Assembly: GCA_049297395.1 (NCBI GenBank) | Contig: JBAQUG010000136.1 | Coordinates: forward strand, 1-27,390 | DNA: 27,390 nucleotides | Direction of reading: 5' to 3' | From: GWF2-50-93 sp049297395 | GTDB taxonomy: Bacteria; Verrucomicrobiota; Lentisphaeria; Victivallales; GWF2-50-93 | The notes under the pieces: generated by a model | Database searches by the model: none | The model's input: the letters and a program-made list of their open reading frames with translations, nothing else | What the model was told of the DNA's origin: nothing | Part shown: piece after piece, positions 1 to 7,773 of the stretch | How positions within the stretch are numbered: the stretch's first letter is position 1 | How the letters are laid out: each line of letters begins with the position of its first letter | Made by a program: the position numbers and the translations under genes

Positions 1-3000
1 CCTTTGTCCTGAGCTCGAAGAGGACGGCGTCACCGGTCTTGAACAGCGTCTGGATGTTCTTTCCGCCGTTGATCATCGGAGTCGAGTCGATGACATTCCT
101 GAATGCGAGATGGAGATTCTTGTCGTCAAACGTCCATGTTGCCTCGGCGGCATGCCGTCCGTCATACTCCCATTTCGCCACAAGCGCCGGAGACCAGTCG
201 ATGGCCGGCGTTTCCGTCGCCTGCTGCTTCAAGGGTCTGACCGCTATCTCGTGTTTCTCATCGGACGCGGCAGCACGTTCGGCAAGCAGTTTTTCAGCCT
301 CCAGGCGTTGCGCCTCGGAGAGGCTGACTTTCATATTTGGAAGGCGCCTGATCTTGTCCAACCCCGTCATCTCGCAAAGCATCATTGTCTGGCGGGCCGA
401 GGAGATTGGCGATCCGATATACACTTTGTTGTCCAGCGCGTTGCGGAAGAACTCGCCTCCGAAGTTCTCGCCTCCTGCTGACATATTGGCGACCGAAATT
501 CCCCGTCTTTCGGAGTCGGGCAGCGTATCGGGGGCGGAACGTCCGTCTTTGAAAATGGACGCCACGTATAGACCGTCGGTGGTCATAAGAAAATCACGTC
601 CCATGTTTCCGGACATGCAGAAAATCTCGCCCAGCTCTGGAACCGTTGCCGAACCAAGCACCATGAGGGAGCCGATCAGGAGTCCACGCTTATCCTTGGG
701 CGCGCTGTGCGAACCATGCACTCCCGGCCACTTGTTGGGGTAGGACCAGTTCAGCTTTCCGTCTGGATCGAACATCTGCAGTGGGCTGTGGTTGACCAGA
801 AGATTTCCCCTGGCGTCAGGCCATAGTGTGTTGATAAAACCGAAGGTGCCCATATACTTCTCCGAGACGATGAGTTTTGCGTCCTTGAAGTCGTAGACCG
901 GGGCTCCTGCCTCGTTCCATTTCTTCAACGGAGTCCGCCACACTGTAGTCTTCCCTGCGACATCCTCGTTGGTGTGGATGCTCCAATCCGGCGAAACGGC
1001 GGCCTGCCAGCTTCTTATCCAACGGGAGACTCCTCCTGTTTCCTCCTTCGAGTAGAATTGAATCTCAGTCTCCTGCACCATCCCGTCTCCATTGGCGTCA
1101 GTCCAGTGGAAATAGGCGTGCATGGGGCGACTTCTCGCCACTGACTCCTGTTCCAGTTTTCGGAAAGATTCGTATTGCACACGGTTCTCATCGCTGCCGA
1201 CAAAGGCGAACGGGAATTTAGATCTGGCCCATTCGAGATCCTTCGGATCATCCCACAGGTGTTTGACCACGAGGTCGGGAAGGCGTCCTTCGCCAATGAA
1301 TTCCTTGATGTGCCCAATCGCCATCAGCGGCCTGGCGCGGCCTTTCTCATCCAATTCATTCACGCAGAGGTATCCTGCGCTCGTCTCACTGAAGATGAGA
1401 TATTTGTGCCCATCGCGCTCACGGAACTCGAAGTGCGGCCATGGGAAACCGGCAGAGGAGAGACCTCTGACCGAAGGACCAAGCAGATCGCCCGGGCGCG
1501 TCGGACGCCAGAGATATCCTGTAACACGCCAGCGGCCTGTCGCCCAGTCAAGCTCGACGGTGTTTCCACTGACGAACGCCTGTCTGGGATTGAACTGGTT
1601 GACGGCCGCCTCTCCGGATGCGTAGGCTGTCTGCCCGCAATATTCCCGCAGGAATTTCCCGTCGGCAGCCGACCACATGCTGACGCGTTTCGGGCTGTAG
1701 TCATGCTCCGCCACCCAGAGCCTTCCCTGGGCGTCCACGGCAAGTCCCCACGGACGGAACATGCCGTCCGGATCGTAGTCTCCTGTCAGCAGACGTCCGC
1801 CCATCTTGCCTATCGAACGGAGAAACTTCCCGTCAGGCGAGAAGACCTTCACGCACATCTGGTCAGCCCATTCGGAGACGTAGATGTTTCCTGCCTTGTC
1901 CGTGGCGAGCCCGATCGGGGCGGAGAGCCCTTCGGAGACGACTGGTTCCGTCCTGCCGTCGGCATCCATGCGGACGATCTTCTTCCCGGTGACCACCAGG
2001 AGTTTCCCTGATTTGTCCTGAGCCAGTCCGACAGGTTTTTCGATTTCATGGCGTCCGACGACGTCGCCTGATTCGGGATCGATGTCGATGACGGCATTCT
2101 GATAGAAGAGGGAGACGTGGAGTTTCCCTCCAGCCGATGCCAGACCCATGGTCTCGAACTGGCACCACTCCGCGTCGTATGCGTGGGCCTCCACGGCCTC
2201 TCCGGCCGGCTCTCTCGGCTTGATCTGATGCTCGTTGGGGAATTCCGATATGACCTTGAAGGACTGCTTGTCCGTGAATGGGACGTAGGTGCCCTTTGCA
2301 GGATCTATTCTGGCTATGCTTATCTTGCCGGGAAGCTGGTGGTTTGGAACCCGTCCTCCGCGCAGCGTGTACAGATATTTCCCATGAGTGGCGAGCATGC
2401 CGCTGGCGTCACGGGTGATGCCCCACTGTTTCTGGCCGTCGAGGCCGACGGCGATGATGGCGGAGCCACCTTCCGAATACTCTGATGACAGATAGACTCT
2501 CTCGCCGTCGGCCGCCGCCGCCAATGGAGGGACGTGATCGGGGAGCCAGTCGCCCTTGCCGTCCGAGGTGTCCCATGGCGGATTTCCGGGGGATCCGTAA
2601 GCCATGCGGAACACAGGATCAATTTCTTCATGATAGAGTCCCCTTACAATGTAGTCGCCAGGGCTGACAAGGCGACCATTGTCGTCCGCTCCGTCCCAGT
2701 AATCCGTGTTTGCTCCGGCCTTGCGCGGATAGTCGGAGATCAGGTTGCGCACGCGCGTTCCGTCAGGCTTTTCCACAACAAGTGTAACACTGCCATCGCA
2801 CGGGACGGAGTATTCGAGCTTGACCGGTCCGGATGTGCTGTAGCGGACTTTGTTGAGGCTTTCAAACACGGAAAGTTTCGCTATTGAGTCCGAAGGTGGG
2901 AGTTTGCCTTTGCCGGAAAAACTGAGAATCCCCCAGGCGTTGTTGCTGCTGCCGAAGAATTCGCGCTGGGGACGCTCGGGGTTCAGGAGATCGGCGAACT

Positions 3001-3682
3001 GGTGCTCGAAGAAGTTCTGGGCGCTCGAGTCGCCCCAGCAGGTCTGGATCCCCAGCCTCATGTTCTCGCCGGCGATGCAGGGTCGTCCATCCCGCCTCAG
3101 GAGTCTCCATGATATCCGCATCTCCTGCGTGTATCCCTTGCCGTCGGCGTCCTTGATGAAAGCCGCATCGACGCCTTTGCCGATGGCGTCGAAAGTCTTG
3201 TCCTCCGGGCTGCTGAGGTTTGAGCCATGGAGGATGTTGGCGGCAGGAATGCCTCCATCAGTATAGTTCCAGCAGTCGATGTGCGTGACACGTCCGCCTT
3301 CTGGACCAACCCCCTTTTCCGGATCCGCCCACAAGCGCAGCTGCACGCAGTCGGAGCGCCATCCGTCGCCGACGGACTGCGTCGGCTGGACGCCCGGATT
3401 GACATGGCTGAGCATCGGCGTCGGATCCTTGATCCTGAACGACAGGTACAGATAGTCCTTGTCATACATCGCCGCTGCACGTGACGAGTATTTGTTGAGC
3501 AGGGTCTCCAGGTCGTAGCACATCAGGATTTCGCCGGAGAGATCCCAATCGTTGAGCTTCCCATCGATCACCACTTTGCCTGGAGCGGGAACCGTCCGCA
3601 GCTCGGTGTTCAATGTAATTTGCGCTTTGACCGACAGGCAGAATGCCAATGAGATTGCCATCACCATTAAAATCTTTCTCAT
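1..3682 (-). CDS. Giant secreted CBM9/FlgD-Ig/beta-propeller protein (arm A), 3' end outside window
   Basis: An uninterrupted frame of 1227 codons runs from ATG at 3682 to the left edge without a stop. AGGAGG at 3691-3696 lies 8 nt upstream. The N-terminus MRKILMVMAISLAFCLSVKA is a signal peptide, so the protein is exported. Modules in order: a CBM9-like domain at ~30-245 (DGKLNDWDLSGE, then YDKDYLYLSFRIKD), a FlgD-type Ig-like segment at ~279-375 (DGTRVRNL.., DYWDGADDNGRL), an NHL/SMP-30-like propeller around 560-720 (SEWADQMCVKVFSPDGKFL), an EF-hand-like loop DANGDGMVQETE at 862-873, and the start of a second CBM9-like domain from ~1174 (ATWTFDDKNLHLAF). It is a paralogue of the protein at 8730-12893, with the same domain order throughout. 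By comparison about 150 C-terminal residues are missing. The frame is in phase at positions 3361, 1870 and 136, so I see no frameshift. It follows the prepilin-like gene by 67 nt on the same strand. Substrate and role are unknown; glycan binding is inferred from the CBM9-like modules. Confidence 0.93.
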   Translation of the reverse strand, partial: MRKILMVMAISLAFCLSVKAQITLNTELRTVPAPGKVVIDGKLNDWDLSGEILMCYDLETLLNKYSSRAAAMYDKDYLYLSFRIKDPTPMLSHVNPGVQPTQSVGDGWRSDCVQLRLWADPEKGVGPEGGRVTHIDCWNYTDGGIPAANILHGSNLSSPEDKTFDAIGKGVDAAFIKDADGKGYTQEMRISWRLLRRDGRPCIAGENMRLGIQTCWGDSSAQNFFEHQFADLLNPERPQREFFGSSNNAWGILSFSGKGKLPPSDSIAKLSVFESLNKVRYSTSGPVKLEYSVPCDGSVTLVVEKPDGTRVRNLISDYPRKAGANTDYWDGADDNGRLVSPGDYIVRGLYHEEIDPVFRMAYGSPGNPPWDTSDGKGDWLPDHVPPLAAAADGERVYLSSEYSEGGSAIIAVGLDGQKQWGITRDASGMLATHGKYLYTLRGGRVPNHQLPGKISIARIDPAKGTYVPFTDKQSFKVISEFPNEHQIKPREPAGEAVEAHAYDAEWCQFETMGLASAGGKLHVSLFYQNAVIDIDPESGDVVGRHEIEKPVGLAQDKSGKLLVVTGKKIVRMDADGRTEPVVSEGLSAPIGLATDKAGNIYVSEWADQMCVKVFSPDGKFLRSIGKMGGRLLTGDYDPDGMFRPWGLAVDAQGRLWVAEHDYSPKRVSMWSAADGKFLREYCGQTAYASGEAAVNQFNPRQAFVSGNTVELDWATGRWRVTGYLWRPTRPGDLLGPSVRGLSSAGFPWPHFEFRERDGHKYLIFSETSAGYLCVNELDEKGRARPLMAIGHIKEFIGEGRLPDLVVKHLWDDPKDLEWARSKFPFAFVGSDENRVQYESFRKLEQESVARSRPMHAYFHWTDANGDGMVQETEIQFYSKEETGGVSRWIRSWQAAVSPDWSIHTNEDVAGKTTVWRTPLKKWNEAGAPVYDFKDAKLIVSEKYMGTFGFINTLWPDARGNLLVNHSPLQMFDPDGKLNWSYPNKWPGVHGSHSAPKDKRGLLIGSLMVLGSATVPELGEIFCMSGNMGRDFLMTTDGLYVASIFKDGRSAPDTLPDSERRGISVANMSAGGENFGGEFFRNALDNKVYIGSPISSARQTMMLCEMTGLDKIRRLPNMKVSLSEAQRLEAEKLLAERAAASDEKHEIAVRPLKQQATETPAIDWSPALVAKWEYDGRHAAEATWTFDDKNLHLAFRNVIDSTPMINGGKNIQTLFKTGDAVLFELRTK

Positions 3683-3749
3683 TACCTTTTCCTCCTACTC
3701 ATAATTTACGTTAAGTTTGAAATTTCAGTGATTTCCAATTGGAGTCTTG

Positions 3750-4712
3750 TCAGTCAGGCGTGGCAATATCGGTCCCTCCCTTGCTTCTAGGGGCGCCAAA
3801 ATAGTTATAGCCTGCCGAGTTATAGCCTGCCGACCATTTTCCGATGAAACCAAGCCATTCGACGCGTCCGTCAACAAACAGGACGTTGCCTCCTGCCTTG
3901 GCAGGGGATCTTTTTGCCGGATGCGCATTCAGGGAGTGATCGTTTCCATGGACCATGTCAAACACATAGCATCCGTCATTCGGATAGGAATAACTGAGAT
4001 ATGATGTACCTACTACCTTGCCCGGACCCCGGGGCATGAAATAATTAGGTTTTGCCGAACCGCCTATGGCGCCGCCGGCGACAGCGGTTCCGTCGGCCAA
4101 TATGAAGTTTGCTGCATATCGATATCCGGAGAAAGCGCCATAGTTCCACATGGCCTGGTTTGACATGTTGCCAACCTGGTTCGACAAGCTCGGGCAGAAA
4201 AAAATATCGATTGTTTTCACGTAATCGGGGAACAGGCAGCCCAATCCATTTGGAGCGTTCAGCGGAGCCGCCCCGTTCATCACTTTTATCCAGCACCCGC
4301 TATCATTCCCTTCCCATTTTGGCGGATAATATCCATAATAGTCGTTTGAATATGAATCCCCCGCCAATCCAATCTGCCTGAGACTTCCCATGCATGCCGT
4401 CCTCTTTCCCAGCTCCTTCGCCTGGCTCAGCGCCGGCAGAAGCAGCGCCATGAGAATTGCGATGATCGCAATCACAATCAATAGTTCAATAAGTGTAAAA
4501 GCATTGCCGACTGGCGATTGCCGAGTGCCGATTTTAAGACCAGCAGGGACGGGATGGATGACAGCCTGCGGCAGGACGGTATTACGGTTTGACAGCAGGA
4601 CGGCTGGGAAGATGGCGGATGACAGGGGGCGGGCCGGCGACTGACGACTGCATCCAGATTGCGGATTTCGCAGAAGTCCGGAGTCTTCAAGGCTGTTTTT
4701 TTTGATTTCCAT
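3750..4712 (-). CDS. Prepilin-type protein with unusually long leader (arm A)
   Basis: A 320-residue protein carrying the type IV prepilin/pseudopilin motif NAFTLIELLIVIAIIAILMA, followed by LLLPALSQAKELGKR. This is the usual start of the abundant PVC-group prepilin-like (DUF1559-type) proteins. The C-terminal GGNVLFVDGRVEWL matches the family's DG motif region, although the canonical His nine residues before DG is Ala here. I chose ATG at 4712 because AAAGAGGTG lies just upstream; an in-frame ATG at 4778 lies inside the leader repeat and lacks such a site. With this start the leader before the predicted cleavage (after Ala71, Phe72 +1, Glu76 +5) is 71 residues long, against 22 in the paralogue at 7774. 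The extension is rich in R, S and P and is partly encoded by a 14-nt tandem repeat. It lies between the leader repeat and the giant gene. Expected to be membrane-anchored and facing outward; its function in these clusters is unknown. Confidence 0.85.
   Translation of the reverse strand: MEIKKNSLEDSGLLRNPQSGCSRQSPARPLSSAIFPAVLLSNRNTVLPQAVIHPVPAGLKIGTRQSPVGNAFTLIELLIVIAIIAILMALLLPALSQAKELGKRTACMGSLRQIGLAGDSYSNDYYGYYPPKWEGNDSGCWIKVMNGAAPLNAPNGLGCLFPDYVKTIDIFFCPSLSNQVGNMSNQAMWNYGAFSGYRYAANFILADGTAVAGGAIGGSAKPNYFMPRGPGKVVGTSYLSYSYPNDGCYVFDMVHGNDHSLNAHPAKRSPAKAGGNVLFVDGRVEWLGFIGKWSAGYNSAGYNYFGAPRSKGGTDIATPD
4504..4531. repeat. 14-nt tandem repeat inside the prepilin leader coding region
   Basis: TTGCCGACTGGCGA (4504-4517) is followed directly by TTGCCGAGTGCCGA (4518-4531), with two differences. 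It encodes part of the extra leader just before the prepilin cleavage site (residues around GTRQSPVGN). It looks like expanded or inserted repeat DNA that has stayed in frame. Confidence 0.7.
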
Positions 4713-4735
4713 GAAACACCTCTTTGGTTTAAGCT

Positions 4736-4890
4736 CTTTGAAACTTGTCTTGAGTAGCTTGCGACATCCTTGGCGCAATCGGCCTCTTTGTCTTTTGCGC
4801 TCGGAGATCGCAAGCTACTTAAGTTTCACACTGATAAAACTGCGGCCACTCCAGTAGGCTCCTGAATTCTGACTGCTTTGAAATTACCTC
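4736..4890 (-). repeat. Conserved ~155-nt structured leader element, copy A
   Basis: Read on the minus strand this matches 7479-7634 with about 14 differences including one gap by my hand alignment; the inner ~115 nt differ at only about four positions. It lies between the stop of regulator A and the start of prepilin A. Inside it, AGTAGCTTGCGA (4819-4808) and TCGCAAGCTACT (4764-4753) form a perfect 12-bp stem. Within the 43-nt interval GCGCAA and TTGCGC form a nested 6-bp stem. GAAACTT and AAGTTTC outside the main stem can extend it with a bulge. It could be an RNA leader (riboswitch-like or attenuator) or a small non-autonomous mobile element. No known RNA family was recognised. Confidence 0.8.
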
Positions 4891-4894
4891 AGAT

Positions 4895-4933
4895 GTAAAT
4901 ATTCACTGGACGAACAGTTCAGTGAATATTTAC
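4895..4933. promoter_or_regulatory. Perfect 14-bp inverted repeat across the stop codon of regulator A
   Basis: GTAAATATTCACTG (4895-4908) and CAGTGAATATTTAC (4920-4933) are perfect reverse complements separated by 11 nt. The TGA of regulator A (4921-4919) lies at the inner edge. There is no T-run on either side, so it is a poor intrinsic terminator. It may be an operator for one of the regulators acting on the downstream leader-prepilin-giant transcript, or an mRNA 3'-end hairpin. Confidence 0.6.
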
Positions 4934-6055
4934 GACCGATCCTCTTTCCACTAGGCGGGGCTTGACTCCTATCCTTGTCACGCTGCTTTGATCTTTTTCC
5001 CTTATTTTCTCCGCAATTGTCTCGGCAATGACTTTCCCCATCTCTGAAAAAGGCCTTTCAACGCTGGTGAGATTGTTTTTCTCCGCATCAGGATGATTGT
5101 CATATCCGACAATTGAAACATCTTCTGGAACCTTGAGGCCAATTTCCTCCAGAGCCTTGATCGCACCAAAGGCCGCCATGTCATTTACGGCAAAGATCGC
5201 AGTGAATTTTTCTTTTTCCATGGTTTTCTTGGCAGCCCGATAACCTAATTCAAAGAAATCATCGTATTCCAATACATACATGTCGTCCTTGACTTCCAAT
5301 CTCCTCCCGTAAATCAAGCCTTCCCTGACCGGGATGTTATTTTCAATCAGCGCCTTCTTGTATCCCTTCCGCCTGTTCTCAAGATAGTCGCCGGAAAAAT
5401 TCATATGCAATATGGATCTGTGTCCGTTTCTTATCAGATGGGATGTGGCAAGCCAGGCCCCATGTGAATCATCCTCGTAGATATTGTTGACCTCAAACGG
5501 GACGAGCCTTTCAGAAACAACGATTATCTTCCCGGAACGGACAAGGAGGCCGACATGCTTCTCCAGCAGATGCGCCGTTGAAGTGAAAACCGGTTGGAAC
5601 ACTATTGCAGCGCTCGTGCCCGAGATGGCATCTTCAATGACTTTCCGCTCAAGCGAGACATCTCCGTGAGTATTGCTGAAAACCAGCTTGTACCCCGTGC
5701 TTTTCTTAATCCCGCTTTCTATTTCAGCCAGGACAGTCATTGAGCCCCATGTCCCGTCCGCGCCACCCCCGAGATTGGCGGGTGTCACAAATTCAATTGT
5801 CTTATCACGTCTGCCAGAATGGTTCAGGAGACCGGCCTTGCTGCCGACAAACGTTCCCCTTCCGTTGACGGACAGCACCCTTCCTTCGCTGGACAACTGG
5901 GATATGGCGCGCCTTACGGTGATACGGCTCACCTCGCAGATGTTCTCCAGTTCCTTTTCAGAACAGATCCTGTCGCCCTCTTTGAGGTCTTTTGATTCAA
6001 TCTGCCTGAGAAGCTCTTCTTTTACCGCCTCGGTTTTTAGTATCCTGCTTAGCAT
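4919..6055 (-). CDS. GntR winged-helix/LacI-type effector hybrid transcriptional regulator (arm A)
   Basis: 378 residues. Residues ~8-75 are a GntR winged helix (KEGDRICSEKELENICEVSR then VRRAISQLSSEGRV, closing with NGRGTFVG). Residues ~95-378 are a LacI/GalR periplasmic-binding-protein fold (AIFAVNDMAAFGAIKALEEIG, VPEDVSIVGYDNHPDAEKN, SVERPFSEMGKVIAETI). This is the AraR-like architecture: a cytoplasmic sugar-sensing factor, normally a repressor released by a mono- or oligosaccharide. ATG at 6055 is preceded by GGGAG about 8 nt upstream and by a good promoter at 6087-6114. It is divergent to regulator B and upstream of leader A, prepilin A and giant A. I infer it controls this arm or the whole locus. 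The ligand is unknown; a rhamnose-containing sugar is a guess from the nearby rhamnosidase. Confidence 0.93.
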   Translation of the reverse strand: MLSRILKTEAVKEELLRQIESKDLKEGDRICSEKELENICEVSRITVRRAISQLSSEGRVLSVNGRGTFVGSKAGLLNHSGRRDKTIEFVTPANLGGGADGTWGSMTVLAEIESGIKKSTGYKLVFSNTHGDVSLERKVIEDAISGTSAAIVFQPVFTSTAHLLEKHVGLLVRSGKIIVVSERLVPFEVNNIYEDDSHGAWLATSHLIRNGHRSILHMNFSGDYLENRRKGYKKALIENNIPVREGLIYGRRLEVKDDMYVLEYDDFFELGYRAAKKTMEKEKFTAIFAVNDMAAFGAIKALEEIGLKVPEDVSIVGYDNHPDAEKNNLTSVERPFSEMGKVIAETIAEKIREKDQSSVTRIGVKPRLVERGSVVNIH

Positions 6056-6086
6056 TTTATCTCCCGGCTATCTTATGCTGTCATAT

Positions 6087-6114
6087 ATAATAATACAGAA
6101 TAGTCGCTAGTCAA
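6087..6114 (-). promoter_or_regulatory. Promoter of regulator A
   Basis: On the minus strand, TTGACT (6114-6109) is followed after 16 nt by TATTAT (6092-6087), which is close to sigma-70 consensus. Transcription would begin near 6080, giving a leader of about 25 nt before ATG 6055. Around the -35 box the pattern TGACT-TGACT-CGACT recurs and could hold repressor half-sites. Confidence 0.6.
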
Positions 6115-6174
6115 GTCATAGTTTATATTTTTTCATGAAAATAATAAAATTGTTTATCAATTTTATTACATTGC

Positions 6175-6202
6175 TTGACATATTGAACTGGTATGATATA
6201 CT
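6175..6202 (+). promoter_or_regulatory. Promoter of regulator B
   Basis: TTGACA (6175-6180), a perfect -35 box, is followed after 16 nt by TATACT (6197-6202). The start would lie near 6209, about 22 nt before ATG 6231. The promoter overlaps the inverted repeats at 6179-6218. Confidence 0.7.
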
Positions 6203-6218
6203 TCAATATGGTTCAATA
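6179..6218. promoter_or_regulatory. Candidate operator with three TTCAATA half-sites over the regulator B promoter
   Basis: CATATTGAA (6179-6187) and TTCAATATG (6202-6210) form a perfect 9-bp dyad with a 14-nt spacer. A third half-site, in GTTCAATA (6211-6218), also pairs with TATTGAAC (6181-6188). The sites flank the -10 box and cover the likely start, a geometry typical of autorepression by LacI- or GntR-type proteins. Which of the two regulators binds is not shown by the sequence. Confidence 0.6.
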
Positions 6219-6230
6219 AAGGAGCTGCCT

Positions 6231-7469
6231 ATGTCAGATATAAAATTAAATGGATATGTCGCAGTGGCCAAGGAGCTTAGAGAGGGGATACTCTCCGGCA
6301 AACTGAGACCGAAAGATAGGCTTTCCACTCTCAGAGACATATCAAAGAGGTTTGGCATAAGCCATAATACCGCCCAGAGGGTGATCTCAGAGTTAAAAAA
6401 AGAAGGATATGTTGAATGCTATGGAAGGCACGGCAGTTTTGTTTCAGATAAATGGCGGGAATCAAGCACTGCTGCGATTGAAAAACACGCGCCTGTTAAT
6501 TTAGGGATAATTGTTCCTGGCAGAAAAGAAAATGCTTTCTCCCGGCAATATCACCTTTATCAGATTCTTGTAAAACTTTTCGAGACCAGGCTCTATGAAG
6601 AAGGAGGATCCCTGAAAATTTTTCCCATGGAGGGATATTCTCCTGACAGCGCAGTCGCCCGTGAAATCTCGGATTCATCGATAGATGCTCTTCTCATGCT
6701 GACTGATTTTCCTGTTGATTCCTCAGTCTACGGAAAATTGCAGGAAAGAAAAATCCCGTGCATATGTTTTTCACGGACGGTGGGGACGGAATCCCTCTTT
6801 ACAGAAGCGGGCTATAAGGGCAATAGTATTCTTGTGGACGACTTCTGGGCGTTCAGGAAAATTACAGGGGATCTTGCAGGGATGGGGCATGAAAGAATAG
6901 CATTTGTCGGAATGCCCTCCGGCAAGGAAGGAGTATTGCATTGGAACAATGTGAGGCTTGCAGCATATAAGATGGCGTTGAAGGAGAATAATATCAGGAG
7001 CTCGGATGACGACATATATCTTGTTGAGGGGGCTGAAGCGGATAAAAGTATTCCTGAAAACATAAGATACTATCGGGAAATGGATGGCAAGCTCTCAGTC
7101 AATCAGAGAGTTTACGGTTACGCGGCGGCCATGAAGATGAAGGAAGGATATACCGCCGTCGTCTGCTCCAATGACAACATAGCGCTGGGTGTTATCGAGG
7201 GACTTGAACAAAAGGGCAGAAGGGTTCCTGATGATGTTTCTGTAACCGGATATGACAATATGCCTGAAGAGGAGATAGAGAGCAGGCTGACAACATTCGG
7301 CATGCCTTATAACAAGGTGATTGACTGCGTATTTTCAATCATAGACAGATCCAGGGGTGCCGGTGCGCCCTGGGACAGGGCCAGCATGGTTCTTGATCCT
7401 GTTCTTGTTTCAAGGAACAGCTGGAAGAGGATTGGCAGGGGTGAAAGTACGGGAAAACTTTCTTCTTAG
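6231..7469 (+). CDS. GntR winged-helix/LacI-type effector hybrid transcriptional regulator (arm B)
   Basis: 412 residues from ATG 6231. I preferred this start over an in-frame ATG at 6135 because AAAGGAG lies just upstream and the upstream start would place coding sequence over the promoter. Residues ~8-75 are a GntR winged helix (KDRLSTLRDISKRFGISHNT, QRVISELKKEGYVE, GRHGSFVS). Residues ~92-405 are a LacI/GalR-like ligand domain (VNLGIIVPG, AVVCSNDNIALGVIEGLEQKG, VPDDVSVTGYDNMPEEEIESR). The architecture equals that of regulator A, but the sequences have diverged strongly. It is more AT-rich than the large genes around it. It heads the plus arm and is likely autoregulated through 6179-6218. 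Ligand unknown. Confidence 0.92.
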   Translation: MSDIKLNGYVAVAKELREGILSGKLRPKDRLSTLRDISKRFGISHNTAQRVISELKKEGYVECYGRHGSFVSDKWRESSTAAIEKHAPVNLGIIVPGRKENAFSRQYHLYQILVKLFETRLYEEGGSLKIFPMEGYSPDSAVAREISDSSIDALLMLTDFPVDSSVYGKLQERKIPCICFSRTVGTESLFTEAGYKGNSILVDDFWAFRKITGDLAGMGHERIAFVGMPSGKEGVLHWNNVRLAAYKMALKENNIRSSDDDIYLVEGAEADKSIPENIRYYREMDGKLSVNQRVYGYAAAMKMKEGYTAVVCSNDNIALGVIEGLEQKGRRVPDDVSVTGYDNMPEEEIESRLTTFGMPYNKVIDCVFSIIDRSRGAGAPWDRASMVLDPVLVSRNSWKRIGRGESTGKLSS

Positions 7470-7478
7470 GGCATAACA

Positions 7479-7634
7479 GCGGTAATTGCAAAAGTAGTCA
7501 GAACTCAGCGGCTTACTGCGGTGGCCGCAGTTTTATCAGTGTGAAACTTAAGTAGTTTGCGATCTCCGAGCGCAAAAGACAAGGAGGCCGATTGCGCCAA
7601 GGATGTCGCAAGCTACTCAAAGCAAGTTTCAAAG
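7479..7634 (+). repeat. Conserved ~155-nt structured leader element, copy B
   Basis: Inverted copy of 4736-4890. The outer stem is AGTAGTTTGCGA (7551-7562) with TCGCAAGCTACT (7606-7617); the single C-to-T difference from copy A gives a G-U pair in RNA, so the stem is kept. The inner stem is GCGCAA (7570-7575) with TTGCGC (7592-7597). The element starts 10 nt after regulator B ends and precedes prepilin B, the same gene context as copy A. Confidence 0.8.
7515..7534 (+). terminator. Possible weak intrinsic terminator after regulator B
   Basis: ACTGCGG-TGG-CCGCAGT (7515-7531) forms a 7-bp GC-rich hairpin followed by TTTTATC. It could end regulator B transcription or act as an attenuator within the leader. 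In copy A the same place has mismatches in the stem, so the function is not clearly conserved. Confidence 0.4.
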
Positions 7635-7715
7635 GAGGAGGCAGGATTCAGAATAAAGGCGGATTTAAGTTCAAATTTCATTCTCCTGAATTCTGGATTC
7701 TGTCTTCTGAATTCC

Positions 7716-7735
7716 TGCAAAACGAGAGTTTTGCA
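7716..7735. repeat. Perfect 8-bp hairpin before prepilin B
   Basis: TGCAAAAC (7716-7723), GAGA loop, GTTTTGCA (7728-7735). It lies about 40 nt upstream of the prepilin B start. There is no following T-run. Confidence 0.5.
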
Positions 7736-7743
7736 ATTGGCTC
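7726..7743 (+). repeat. 18-nt dispersed repeat, copy 1
   Basis: GAGTTTTGCAATTGGCTC recurs exactly, in inverted orientation, at 18358-18375. Upstream of both copies is a similar ATTCTG-CTTCTG-ATTCCTG stretch, so the shared unit is probably longer and decayed. Confidence 0.6.
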
Positions 7744-7773
7744 AGAACATAATGAATTCATGGAGGTGAAATC

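Larger units (their letters stand above)
7470..7773 (+). other. 304-nt gene-free leader region upstream of prepilin B
   Basis: It holds leader copy B (7479-7634), a possible terminator for regulator B, and a second part rich in GAATTCTG/TTCTG-like motifs (7676-7715) ending in a perfect hairpin (7716-7735). I see no convincing extra promoter and no small gene with its own ribosome-binding site and recognisable product. Confidence 0.6.

Noticed and set aside
1175..2011. 278-codon plus-strand frame opposite the arm A giant gene
   Set aside because: The minus strand is one continuous homologous frame here; this is its complement.
4178..4199. GGTTCGACAAGCTCGGG, similar to the dispersed TTCGACAAGCTC repeat
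   Set aside because: It encodes CPSLSNQV in prepilin A, in a CPS context expected for this family, so I treat it as coincidence.
6135..6230. Upstream ATG for regulator B adding 32 residues
   Set aside because: It would start before the consensus promoter and lacks a ribosome-binding site; ATG 6231 has AAAGGAG.
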